Positions 8,578-16,658 of a stretch of 64,000 nt of DNA are shown here, piece by piece. The notes below the pieces were generated by a model. That model was not told the DNA's origin. It was given only the letters and a program-made list of their open reading frames with translations, and did no database searches. Where the stretch lies: the NCBI GenBank assembly GCA_019638085.1, contig JAHBUL010000008.1, positions 124,001-188,000 on the forward strand, read 5' to 3'. The translations under genes and the position numbers were made by a program. Origin of the DNA: Flavobacteriales bacterium (lineage in GTDB: Bacteria > Bacteroidota > Bacteroidia > Flavobacteriales_F > PHOS-HE28). The number at the start of each line of letters is the position of its first letter. Positions within the stretch are counted from its first letter, which is position 1.

Positions 8578-9273
8578 ATGAACAATTCCGTGAGAGATTG
8601 GTACGATGGTTTCTCGGCGCTTCAGGCACGCACAGGAGTGAACATCCGGCACCGAACCATCCTGCGCAATGCTAGACGTGCCGGCCTACATAATGGCATG
8701 CACGTACTGGAGATCGGCTGTGGCATAGGAACAGTAACTGGCCTGATTGCGAAAGCCACTTCTAAAGGCTCCGTGCTGGGCGTTGATATCAGCCCGAAGA
8801 GCATCGAGCATGCCCGCAGAAATCTCGCCAAACAGCGGCACGTACGCTTGCTTGTAAGCGACATGAGTGATTTCCAAGAAAACAACCGTTTCGATCTTGT
8901 CGTTCTGCCTGACGTGATCGAACACATTCCCGTGGAACAACACCCTGCCCTCTTCGCCACCATCGCTGCTCACCTTGCACCCAACGGGCGAGTACTGATC
9001 AACGTACCCAACGCTGAATTGCTGGTATATATGCACAAGCATGAACCACAGACCTTGCAAGTGATCGACCAACCTATCCACTTGGATAGGTTGATACGTG
9101 TTATCTACGACCAAGGACTTGTCCTCGAAGAAATGCACGGCTATGGGTTGCGCTTCGACCTAGCGGAATACACGTCGCTCGTGCTGCGTCCGGCATTTAT
9201 CATCACTACTCTTCCTGAAAAGTCGAAACTCCGCCGGATACTGGAGGAGCTAAGATCCCGCTTTTTCCTCTAA
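8578..9273 (+). CDS. Class I SAM-dependent methyltransferase
   Basis: The 231-residue protein has a Rossmann methyltransferase fold: motif I VLEIGCGIGTVTGLI, the acidic SAM-ribose residue in VLGVDISP, motif II-like LLVSDMSDF, and the post-II strand FDLVVLPDVIEHI with the substrate-side EHI triad. A C-terminal tail after LRPAFIITTL is helical and basic. It is followed 2 bp later by a glycosyltransferase, which suggests a role in modifying a sugar or lipid-linked intermediate, but the substrate cannot be read from the sequence. Confidence 0.85.
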   Translation: MNNSVRDWYDGFSALQARTGVNIRHRTILRNARRAGLHNGMHVLEIGCGIGTVTGLIAKATSKGSVLGVDISPKSIEHARRNLAKQRHVRLLVSDMSDFQENNRFDLVVLPDVIEHIPVEQHPALFATIAAHLAPNGRVLINVPNAELLVYMHKHEPQTLQVIDQPIHLDRLIRVIYDQGLVLEEMHGYGLRFDLAEYTSLVLRPAFIITTLPEKSKLRRILEELRSRFFL

Positions 9274-9275
9274 TC

Positions 9276-10334
9276 ATGGAAAAGCCCGTGCTGCTGCACG
9301 TTCATCAAGGGCGGACATCATTCGTAGCTAAAGATGCCAGACTCCTGTCTGATGCATTCGATGTGCGCGATCGTCCTTCAGTATGGAAAAGGAAATCGCA
9401 ACTTCCTTTCCTACTTCTTGTGCAAACAATCCAATTATTGTTTGACAGAAGCTGGAGTGCTGTCGTGGTACAATTCGCGGGTCACCACGCTGTGATTCCT
9501 GCGCTCATTGCCCGGCTCCGCCACAAGCCCTGTTTCATCATCACGGGTGGAACCGACTGTGTTTCTTTTCCTTCACTTCAATACGGCCATTTCGCGAAGG
9601 AACCGCTGGCTACGATGACGCGGATCAGCTTCCGCCTCTGCTCCCATATACTACCTGTACATGCGTCCCTGATGAGATCCAAGAACATCTTCCAACGGAA
9701 CGATCCAATTGATCAAGGCGTATTGTCCTTCATGCCCGACCTACGTAAACCCGTTGAGGAGATCGCCAATGGCTTTGATCAGAATCAATGGCCGCTGTCC
9801 AATGGTGTGGAGCGCACCGTGGACGTATTGACCGTGACATCCAATGACCGGCGACCTTCAACTCTTAACCTCAAGGGTGTCACGTTCTTGTTGGAGATCG
9901 CCCGCCGTCGCCCCGAACTCCGCTTTTGCGTGATCGGGATTTCAGGTGCTCCTATAGCGAATGTTCCCGACAATTTCGAGATCCTGCCACCGGTCGCCAA
10001 CCACGAACTCCCCAACCAGTATGCCCTCGCAAAGGTCTATGCCCAAATGTCGCTTTCAGAAGGTTTTCCCAACGCGCTGTGCGAGGCCATGCTCTGTGGC
10101 TGCACACCGATGGTCTCCGCAGTGGCTGCCATGCCCATGATCGTTGGTCCCGTGGGGGTGGTGGTGGCCGACCAAAATATAGAGAAAGCCACAGCGCAAT
10201 TGGACGTGGCACTTGCCAGAGCCGCAAACGGGCCGGACACAGAAGCACGGGCACGCATCGCCTCGCATTTCACCGAATCGATGCGCCAGGAAAAACTCAT
10301 CCATACCATCCGGACGGCCCTTGCAGAAAGGTAA
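9276..10334 (+). CDS. Glycosyltransferase, GT4-like (GT-B fold)
   Basis: A 352-residue protein with two Rossmann-like halves. The N-terminal half contains SAVVVQFAGHHAVIPAL and FIITGGTDC. The C-terminal half has TVDVLTVTSN, LKGVTFLLEIA, and the nucleotide-sugar signature LSEGFPNALCEAMLCGC with the E-x7-E spacing used by retaining GT4 enzymes to hold the donor diphosphate. It starts 2 bp after the methyltransferase stop, so the two are co-transcribed. It converges with the flippase gene, 66 bp away. It probably adds a sugar to a surface glycan; donor and acceptor are unknown. Confidence 0.83.
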   Translation: MEKPVLLHVHQGRTSFVAKDARLLSDAFDVRDRPSVWKRKSQLPFLLLVQTIQLLFDRSWSAVVVQFAGHHAVIPALIARLRHKPCFIITGGTDCVSFPSLQYGHFAKEPLATMTRISFRLCSHILPVHASLMRSKNIFQRNDPIDQGVLSFMPDLRKPVEEIANGFDQNQWPLSNGVERTVDVLTVTSNDRRPSTLNLKGVTFLLEIARRRPELRFCVIGISGAPIANVPDNFEILPPVANHELPNQYALAKVYAQMSLSEGFPNALCEAMLCGCTPMVSAVAAMPMIVGPVGVVVADQNIEKATAQLDVALARAANGPDTEARARIASHFTESMRQEKLIHTIRTALAER

Positions 10335-10400
10335 ATCGAACGGTACACATACGGCTCCGGATTGAGGATCAGGGAAATCGTGAAGTAGATTCTCCGGCTA

Positions 10401-11885
10401 CTACCGCCCAACGCCTCGCAGCAGCTTTCGAGCTTGGGCCTCCAGTTCCGGAGCAATGCCCAGCAGATGCACAATGGCCCAGTAGACCGCGGTGAGCAGG
10501 GCGGAGCGCCACACCATATCCACTATCGGTGTGCCATAGTGCGGAAGGAACCAGAAAACGCCTGTGATCATCACGATCATGGACAAGGCCCGGAATGTCA
10601 TCCCGTCAAAAGGCCAAAGTCCGAACCTGCGGTGCAGGAAGATCACGCGCCAACCCACGATGATCACCACGGAAACGAACGTGCTCCAGGCCGCTCCCAC
10701 CATGCCCCACCAGAGCAGGAAGAAGTAATCCATTACGATGTTCAGCACCAAGTACACGCCACCGGTCACTGCATCAAACGCGTAGCTGCGTGAGGTGCTG
10801 ATGATGCCAGCGCTCAGTCCGGTGGAGAGACTGAGTACATGAGAAATGCCGAGGATGAACATCACAGGCTTCCCGATGGCATATTCCGGTTGCAGGAAGG
10901 TGAAGAGCGCATCGGCATTGGTCCATAGGCCCAGAAGGATGAAGGCGGAGACCACGAGCTGGATGCTCGCGGTACGGTGGTAAAGCATCCGGATCTTCGC
11001 ATTGTCACGCTTCTTCCAAGCCTCCGCCAGCAACGGGATCGTAGGCTGCAACAAGGCGCGCGCGGGGATGGTGATCACACTCGCGAGGAACATCGCCACC
11101 GCATAGAACGCCACATAGGAAAGGCCATCTGGCAGCATGGCCCCCACCATCACTTGGTCGATGTTGCCCACGGCAATGCCGGCGATACCACTGGCGAAGG
11201 TGAACAGGCTATAGCGCACCATGCTCTTGCGCATGCGCTTGCCCACGCGCATGTTCGTGAGGCCCAACCGGAACTCCCCCGCACGCCAAAGATCGAACAG
11301 CAGCATGGCCGTGGTAAGGACAAATGTGCCGACGTACAGAAGGAGAAAGAGCGTGAAACTCATCTCCCACAAGGCATACGCGGCGATCAACAGGGTCTGT
11401 AACACACGCAGGAGGAACTCCCGGGCGAAGACCGGTGCGATGCTGCGGTTCACCGATCGGCTGAAACCGCGCAGGATCAGGAGGTATACTTCCGCCATCA
11501 CCAGCGGCAGCACCAACAGGCCGAAGCGTTGATAAAGTCCGCTGCTGTCGCTGAACCACCGCACGAACTGTTCATGGAACAGCCCAAGCACCAGCATGGC
11601 GATGAACGCACCCACGGTGGCAACGCCCAATGCCAGTCCGAAAAGACCGCGATGGCCGTTCACTTTGTCGCGGAAGTAGGGGAAGTAACGGATCACGGTG
11701 TTCTCTCCACCGAAATGGGCGATCTGCGCCGCCACCACGGCAATGCTCACGATCAGGCGGGTGAGGCCGAACTCGTCCGGCGTGAGCAGCCTGGGAAAGA
11801 GCAGCGCCATATTGACGAAGCCCAAGCCCATGCCCACAATGGTGAGCAGGGTGTTCCAGGTGGCTTGGCGTGCTACGATGCCCAT
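10401..11885 (-). CDS. Wzx-like polysaccharide flippase (MOP superfamily)
   Basis: A 494-residue polytopic membrane protein with about 12-14 hydrophobic segments in the layout of Wzx/MATE-like exporters. The N-terminus IVARQATWNTLLTIVGMGLG, the LLTPDEFGLTRLIVSI helix and GNIDQVMVGAMLP match the polysaccharide biosynthesis family (PF01943/PF13440-like). It probably flips lipid-linked oligosaccharide across the inner membrane. The ATG at 11885 is chosen over a start 12 codons upstream because family members begin M-G-hydrophobic-A-R/K-Q. It is the last gene of the minus-strand run DUF4834, YfhO, glycosyltransferase, flippase. Confidence 0.9.
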   Translation of the reverse strand: MGIVARQATWNTLLTIVGMGLGFVNMALLFPRLLTPDEFGLTRLIVSIAVVAAQIAHFGGENTVIRYFPYFRDKVNGHRGLFGLALGVATVGAFIAMLVLGLFHEQFVRWFSDSSGLYQRFGLLVLPLVMAEVYLLILRGFSRSVNRSIAPVFAREFLLRVLQTLLIAAYALWEMSFTLFLLLYVGTFVLTTAMLLFDLWRAGEFRLGLTNMRVGKRMRKSMVRYSLFTFASGIAGIAVGNIDQVMVGAMLPDGLSYVAFYAVAMFLASVITIPARALLQPTIPLLAEAWKKRDNAKIRMLYHRTASIQLVVSAFILLGLWTNADALFTFLQPEYAIGKPVMFILGISHVLSLSTGLSAGIISTSRSYAFDAVTGGVYLVLNIVMDYFFLLWWGMVGAAWSTFVSVVIIVGWRVIFLHRRFGLWPFDGMTFRALSMIVMITGVFWFLPHYGTPIVDMVWRSALLTAVYWAIVHLLGIAPELEAQARKLLRGVGR

Positions 11886-11916
11886 GAGAGGCGCGAAGAT
11901 GAGGATGGCTTTACAT

Positions 11917-11951
11917 ACCACAGAGGCACAGGGGCACAGGGACGCACGGAG
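11917..11951 (+). repeat. CACAGAG-family short repeat
   Basis: Between the flippase and the GT4 gene there is a run of purine-rich near-repeats (ACCACAGAGGCACAGGGG, then CACAGGGACGCACGGAG). Similar runs lie at 13321-13349 and, inverted and more GC-rich, at 37998-38083. The remaining bases of this 157-bp gap (to 12042) show nothing else I can name. Confidence 0.55.
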
Positions 11952-12042
11952 AATGGCTTCGCTCCAGAGGAATCAAGCATGGATGCTGATACTCTACAGC
12001 AAAGGGCACGATGAGTGCAAAATCCTAGGCGATGCTGCTGGG

Positions 12043-13311
12043 TCATAACGCATTCAAGGCCTCCACCACCTGTTCGCAGGTAGCGGCACGCGACCACCGC
12101 AGATCGGGTACAGTGGAAGATGCCGTGAACATGGCCTTGATCTGGTCCCGCTGTTCCATAAGGCTTGATCGGTTGATCACCGCATGAGGTGCCTGATCCA
12201 GCACGCGGGATACATCTCCCTCGGTGGGACATACACCCAAGATCGGTCGGCCCGTGCTGACGTATTCGAAGAGCTTGCCCGGCAGAATGCCCAGCAGATT
12301 GGGCGTATCGTTCACCAGCAGGAGCAGCACGCGCGCACGTTGCATCTGGCGCATGGCCTCCACGTGCGTTACGCGACCGGTGCGCTCCAGATGTGCGCCC
12401 AGACCGGCGTTCTCCACACTTTCTGCAATGGTATGGTCCACCGGCCCGACGAAACGCAGCTTGAACTTCGCAGCGAATGCGGGATCCTCGCCACAGATCA
12501 TCTTCAATGCCGCCCATAGCTCAGGTGCATTCCGCGTAGGCGAGAGTGAGCCGATGTGGACCAAGCTAAAGGCTTCATCCACCGGCTCCGGCGGCGATGG
12601 CAGATCATCCGGGTCGTAGCCGTTCGTGACCACCTCTACGTTCCCCGCGCCCAGCTTCCTGAGATCATCAGCCCAATGCCACGATACCGTGAGTACCTGG
12701 TCCGCTTCGCGCAGCACCTCCCCCTCCAAGCGCTTGTGCTTCGCATCGGCCCAACTGGTCAGTTTCAGTTGAGCATAGAAGTCGATGTCCGTCCAAGGGT
12801 CGCGGAAGTCAGCGATCCACTTCACGCCCAGCGCCCGTTTCAATTCCAGGCCGATCAAGTGCATGCTGTGCGGCGGACCGGTGGTGATGATGGCGTCCAC
12901 GGGATGTTCGCGCAGGTATTCCTTCAGGAACTTCACCGAAGGGCGCACCCACCATACCCGTGCATCGGGGATGAAAAAGTTGCTCCGCACCCACAGCGCG
13001 AGATCCTCCTTCCAGCCGCCTTGCTTCTTCTCGTTGAGAAATCCCACCTGCACCTTCTCTTTGGTGCTACGCCCGGTAAAGCGCTTGTACAGATTGAACG
13101 GCTCCGTGATCGGCCGCTTCACCACTTCGATGTCAGCTCGCACATCCTTCAGTAATCCGGGATCATCAGCGACCACCTCCGGGTTTTCCGGGGTGTAGAT
13201 CACCGGTTGCCAGCCGTGCTCGGGCAGCAGCTTGCTCAGCTTCAGCCAGCGGTACACGCCCGCACCACCGTTGGGCGGCCAGTAGTAGGTGATGATGAGG
13301 ACGCGCTTCAT
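12043..13311 (-). CDS. Glycosyltransferase family 4 protein
   Basis: A 422-residue GT-B enzyme. The N-terminus MKRVLIITYYWPPNGGAGV is the typical acceptor-side strand and glycine loop. IITTGPPHSMHLIGLELK and WIADFRDPWTD follow, both typical of bacterial GT4 enzymes building capsules and O-antigens. The donor half has SLVHIGSLS, FVGPVD, and VLLLLVNDTPNLLGILPGK with LFEYVSTGRPILGVCP, which supplies the acidic donor-binding residue. It sits between the YfhO gene and the flippase on the same strand, supporting a role in surface glycan assembly. Confidence 0.9.
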   Translation of the reverse strand: MKRVLIITYYWPPNGGAGVYRWLKLSKLLPEHGWQPVIYTPENPEVVADDPGLLKDVRADIEVVKRPITEPFNLYKRFTGRSTKEKVQVGFLNEKKQGGWKEDLALWVRSNFFIPDARVWWVRPSVKFLKEYLREHPVDAIITTGPPHSMHLIGLELKRALGVKWIADFRDPWTDIDFYAQLKLTSWADAKHKRLEGEVLREADQVLTVSWHWADDLRKLGAGNVEVVTNGYDPDDLPSPPEPVDEAFSLVHIGSLSPTRNAPELWAALKMICGEDPAFAAKFKLRFVGPVDHTIAESVENAGLGAHLERTGRVTHVEAMRQMQRARVLLLLVNDTPNLLGILPGKLFEYVSTGRPILGVCPTEGDVSRVLDQAPHAVINRSSLMEQRDQIKAMFTASSTVPDLRWSRAATCEQVVEALNAL

Positions 13312-13320
13312 CTAAGGTTC

Positions 13321-13349
13321 ACCACAGAGTCACGGAGAGCACAGAGATG
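13321..13349 (+). repeat. CACAGAG-family short repeat
   Basis: ACCACAGAGTCACGGAGAGC followed by ACAGAG, just upstream of the GT4 start codon. It is the same sequence family as 11917-11951. Both copies begin ACCACAGAG and are in the same orientation. Confidence 0.55.
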
Positions 13350-13375
13350 GTGATTAGTGATTGGAGCCTGAAGAA

Positions 13376-13440
13376 TCCGGACTCCCGACTCAAGACTCAA
13401 GACTATCAGACCCGCGACTCACGACTTCAGGCTCACGACT
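13376..13440 (-). repeat. GAGTC simple-repeat tract at the YfhO 3' end
   Basis: On the minus strand this reads as repeated GAGTC/GTGAGTC units (for example GTCTTGAGTCTTGAGTCGGG). It encodes the last 17 or so residues of the YfhO protein (ending SRGSDSLES) and runs past its stop. A close relative lies on the plus strand at 42291-42327, again at the 3' end of a gene. Confidence 0.6.
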
Positions 13441-16236
13441 TCTCTTCCACTCAAGCCCCAGCGCCAGCAAAACCAGCAGGAGAAGAATGTAGGATCCCAC
13501 CGACGCAATGGTTCCTCCCACGTTGTAGGCCTTGCTCACGACATGGAAACGCACTGTGTGCTCGCCCGCCGGCACTTTCATCGCGCGCAGCACGTAATCG
13601 GCGCGTACGTAGGGGGCCGGCTTTCCGTCGATCTCGGCCACCCAATCGGGTCCGTACCATATCTCGCTGAAGACGATCACGCCACCGTTGGCACTGCTCA
13701 CGGTGTAGGTCAGGTCGTTGGTGCGGTACTGGCTCAAGGTGACCTTGGCGCTGGGATCCGGCCTTGCGGCATCGGCCACTTCCGGGTACCAGCGGCTGTC
13801 CACGATGGCGGTCTTCCGGGTATCGATCGTTCCCAGCGTGGTGATCTCCTCATCCGCATTCTTCACCTCGCGTACTTCATCCACGAACCATGCGGAACCG
13901 TAGGCGTGTGTATTCAGGATCGGAGCCTTGTCATCGGCGTAGATGATGTACTTGGTGTTCAGCATGTTCAACACCGGTTGCTCGGCCAGCACGCTATCGA
14001 GGGCAGCTTGTGAAGAGGCGCCTTGCAGCGCTCCGATCACATTGCTCATCTCCGGCACGATCTGGAAATCGATCAACTCCTGGTAGCGCTTCAGTTTGGC
14101 ACCGTGGTAGCCTCCAAGACTGCGGTGGAAGTAGCTCACACGGGTATCCTGGAACGGGTTGCGCAACGTGAGCACCCGGAAATCCGAGGTGCGCCGGAGG
14201 CTTCCGAAACGGGTCAATGCTTCATCATCCTTGCTCACCAAGCGCTGGCTTCCCTTCAAGCTGCTCTTCTCCTTCTTCAACCGGGCAATGGCCTGTTCGT
14301 AGTCCGCTTCGGTGGCGGCGTTGGCCTCCGCTTGCAGGATGGCCATGTCCACCGGCTGTGGCTTGTAAGGATGCGCACTACTGGCTTGATCTTCCCAGCT
14401 GATGTATTGGCCTTTGGCATCCTTGTCGTTGTTTACGAAACGCTGGTCTATTCCCCAAAGATCAACGAGCACCAAGATGCCGATGCCGGCGATGAGGAGG
14501 GCTTTGCCGATGATCCTTCGGCCGAAGGCGAAGAGCAATCCCCCGCCGAGCAGGATCAGCACCAAGCTGCGCCAGGCATCGGCGCTTACCACGCTGGTGC
14601 GCATGTTCTTCAGGCCATCGATATAGCTTTGGGTGGCGGCACCGTCGGTGGCCATCTGGCCGCTGAGCTGGGCCATTTCCTTATCGCTGAAGAAGCTGAA
14701 GAAGCTCGCCGGTGCGATCGCAATGGCCAACACCATTGCGGCCAACACGCCCCCACTGATCAGGAACCGCTTCTCCATCAGGCGATCCCATTTGCCCTCG
14801 CGAAGCAGGCGATCCAAGTAAAGCACCGCCAATACGGGTGCCGCCAATTCCACGATCACAAGGATGATGGTGACCGCGCGGAACTTGTCGTAACCCGGTA
14901 CATGGTCCAGGAAGAAGTCCGTGAGGGGCATGAAGTTGTGTCCCCAGCTGAGCAGCAGGGTGAGCACGAAAGCGGAAAAGAGTGCATAGGCCAAAGTGTC
15001 CTTCCAAAGGAAAAGACCTACCAAGAGATATGCGATCAGCAAAAGGCCCACAGCGATCGGACTGGCGATCTGGGTAAGCACGATCACCAACGGGATCACC
15101 GCCAGCATCCACCACCGCGCCCGGGCTTCCGCCTGCACCAGCAACAAGAGCATCAGGAGTATGATGATCGCTCCGACATAGACCGGGCCACTGGTAAAGT
15201 CCTGATCACCCCAGTAGGTGTTCACGTAGCCACCGGCCTGGTACTGGTCCAGCACGGCCTTCCGGAATGCCGGGTCGGTGATCTCCGACAGATCCTCCTG
15301 CGTTTGGATCAATGACCCGGAGCCACCGCCCTTGATGTTCGGAACAAGCAGGGATACACTTTCCTCCTTACCGTAACTCCAATGCGTCACGTAATCCCGG
15401 TCCAGGCCACCCGTCTTGGTCCCCTCATTGGACTCTCCTTGCGCATTGATGGTGAGCTCTCCCTTTCCGCGGGTAGTGTGTTGGCCGTACTCCCACGTGC
15501 TCCACAGCAATCCCAGATTGCAGGTCAGCGCGAAGAGCACCCCCACGAGGCCCAAGCCAGCCCGCCCGACAAAGTCCGGCAATTGCTTCTCCCGCACGGC
15601 TCGCCACAGTTCGGCCAGACCAAAGAGGCCTAGCAGCATAGCGAGGTAATAGGTGATCTGCACGTGGTTGGCGTGTACCTGCATCGTGAGGAAGAGCGCA
15701 AAGAGCGCTGCTCCCAATAATTTCCGTCCGCGCAGTAACATGTACATGCCCCCGAGCACCATGGGCATATAGCCCACGGCGGTGGCCTTGCTGTTGTGGC
15801 CGGCCTCAATGATGATGAGGAAGTACGATGAGAACGCATAGGCCACCGCACCCACCAGCGCCAGCCATGGATCCACGCGCAGACAGAGCAACAGCACGAA
15901 CATGCCGACCAGGTACAGAAAGATGAAGCTGGCGGGCCGGGGCAGGAAACCATGCAGCACGGCATCCACCCAGTTCAACGCATTGTTGGGCCATACCACA
16001 CCGATCTGGTATGCCGGCATGCCACTGAACATACTGCCTGTCCACAGTGGTTCATCCCCATCATAGGCATCGCGGTGCTCCACCATCTCTTGGGCCATGC
16101 CCTTGTACTGCATGATATCATGCTGCTTCAGGTGCTTGCCTTCGAGCACGGGGCTGAAGTAGCCCAGCGTGAGGATGAAGAAAGCGACCAGGGCCACCCC
16201 TATGGGCAACCACTTCTTCCAGTTCATGGCACTCAT
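13390..16236 (-). CDS. YfhO family giant membrane protein
   Basis: A 948-residue protein with about 13 transmembrane segments and a large extracytoplasmic C-terminal domain. Family marks include an N-terminal TM followed by KHLKQHDIMQYKGMAQEM, LWTGSMFSGMPAYQIG, and repeated glycine/aromatic TM helices (FSSYFLIIIEAGHNSKA). The C-terminal periplasmic beta region has LNMLNTKYIIYAD and VIVFSEIWYGPDW, then a last TM (YILLLLVLLALGLEW). YfhO proteins are GT-C-like and linked to lipid-glycan decoration in some bacteria; the substrate here is unknown. The ATG at 16236 shares one base with the DUF4834 stop (TGATG). Its C-terminal tail is made of a short simple repeat. Confidence 0.9.
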   Translation of the reverse strand: MSAMNWKKWLPIGVALVAFFILTLGYFSPVLEGKHLKQHDIMQYKGMAQEMVEHRDAYDGDEPLWTGSMFSGMPAYQIGVVWPNNALNWVDAVLHGFLPRPASFIFLYLVGMFVLLLCLRVDPWLALVGAVAYAFSSYFLIIIEAGHNSKATAVGYMPMVLGGMYMLLRGRKLLGAALFALFLTMQVHANHVQITYYLAMLLGLFGLAELWRAVREKQLPDFVGRAGLGLVGVLFALTCNLGLLWSTWEYGQHTTRGKGELTINAQGESNEGTKTGGLDRDYVTHWSYGKEESVSLLVPNIKGGGSGSLIQTQEDLSEITDPAFRKAVLDQYQAGGYVNTYWGDQDFTSGPVYVGAIIILLMLLLLVQAEARARWWMLAVIPLVIVLTQIASPIAVGLLLIAYLLVGLFLWKDTLAYALFSAFVLTLLLSWGHNFMPLTDFFLDHVPGYDKFRAVTIILVIVELAAPVLAVLYLDRLLREGKWDRLMEKRFLISGGVLAAMVLAIAIAPASFFSFFSDKEMAQLSGQMATDGAATQSYIDGLKNMRTSVVSADAWRSLVLILLGGGLLFAFGRRIIGKALLIAGIGILVLVDLWGIDQRFVNNDKDAKGQYISWEDQASSAHPYKPQPVDMAILQAEANAATEADYEQAIARLKKEKSSLKGSQRLVSKDDEALTRFGSLRRTSDFRVLTLRNPFQDTRVSYFHRSLGGYHGAKLKRYQELIDFQIVPEMSNVIGALQGASSQAALDSVLAEQPVLNMLNTKYIIYADDKAPILNTHAYGSAWFVDEVREVKNADEEITTLGTIDTRKTAIVDSRWYPEVADAARPDPSAKVTLSQYRTNDLTYTVSSANGGVIVFSEIWYGPDWVAEIDGKPAPYVRADYVLRAMKVPAGEHTVRFHVVSKAYNVGGTIASVGSYILLLLVLLALGLEWKRSREPEVVSRGSDSLES

Positions 16237-16493
16237 CAATTCTCGGGTTTGTCCTTGATCACTTCAAAATCGGCATCCTCCACATCGGCAGGTGGCGGGC
16301 TGTGTCTGATTTCCTCCAGCTTTTCGATGCGGACCTCGCCTTTCGGCCGGGGTTGTTCGTTGGTCCACTGGGTGGCGCCCGGAGCGCCCCCCTTTCTTTT
16401 CTCCCGCACCTTCATCCACATCCGAAGCACCTGCCAAATAATAAGCAGGATCAGGATGGTCCGGAGGGTGCCGTTGGCGGATAGCAGATACAT
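16236..16493 (-). CDS. DUF4834 small membrane protein
   Basis: An 85-residue protein with one N-terminal transmembrane helix (TLRTILILLIIWQVLRMW), a basic stretch (KVREKRKGG), a low-complexity linker and an acidic C-terminus with EDADFEVIKDK. This is the layout of DUF4834, a small Bacteroidota family. Its stop overlaps the start of the YfhO gene, so it is likely a coupled partner and the first gene of the minus-strand glycan operon. It lies 165 bp upstream of, and divergent from, the DEAD-box helicase. Function unknown. Confidence 0.8.
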   Translation of the reverse strand: MYLLSANGTLRTILILLIIWQVLRMWMKVREKRKGGAPGATQWTNEQPRPKGEVRIEKLEEIRHSPPPADVEDADFEVIKDKPEN

Positions 16494-16583
16494 CGGCGCG
16501 AATGTAGGGGCGCTCGTTCGCTCACACTCCTGTGTGCGCCTATCCTGCTGATCGCCAAGGACCAACCATATGCAAGGAACGTA

Positions 16584-16611
16584 TTTGGCTTGCCTGAAAC
16601 CCTTACATTTG
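16584..16611 (+). promoter_or_regulatory. Candidate Bacteroidota sigma promoter for the DEAD-box gene
   Basis: TACATTTG at 16604-16611 matches the Bacteroidota -7 consensus TAnnTTTG exactly. TTTG at 16584-16587, 16 bp upstream, can serve as the -33 element, although the spacing is at the short end of the usual range. The ATG follows 48 bp after the -7 box. Confidence 0.5.
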
Positions 16612-16658
16612 CACCCCCGTTTCCGCAACCGGCACGGCTTTTCCCCCTTCCCTACCCT

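Noticed and set aside
14023-15315. A 430-residue open frame on the plus strand
   Set aside because: Antisense to the YfhO gene; rich in His, Gln and Glu without domain pattern.
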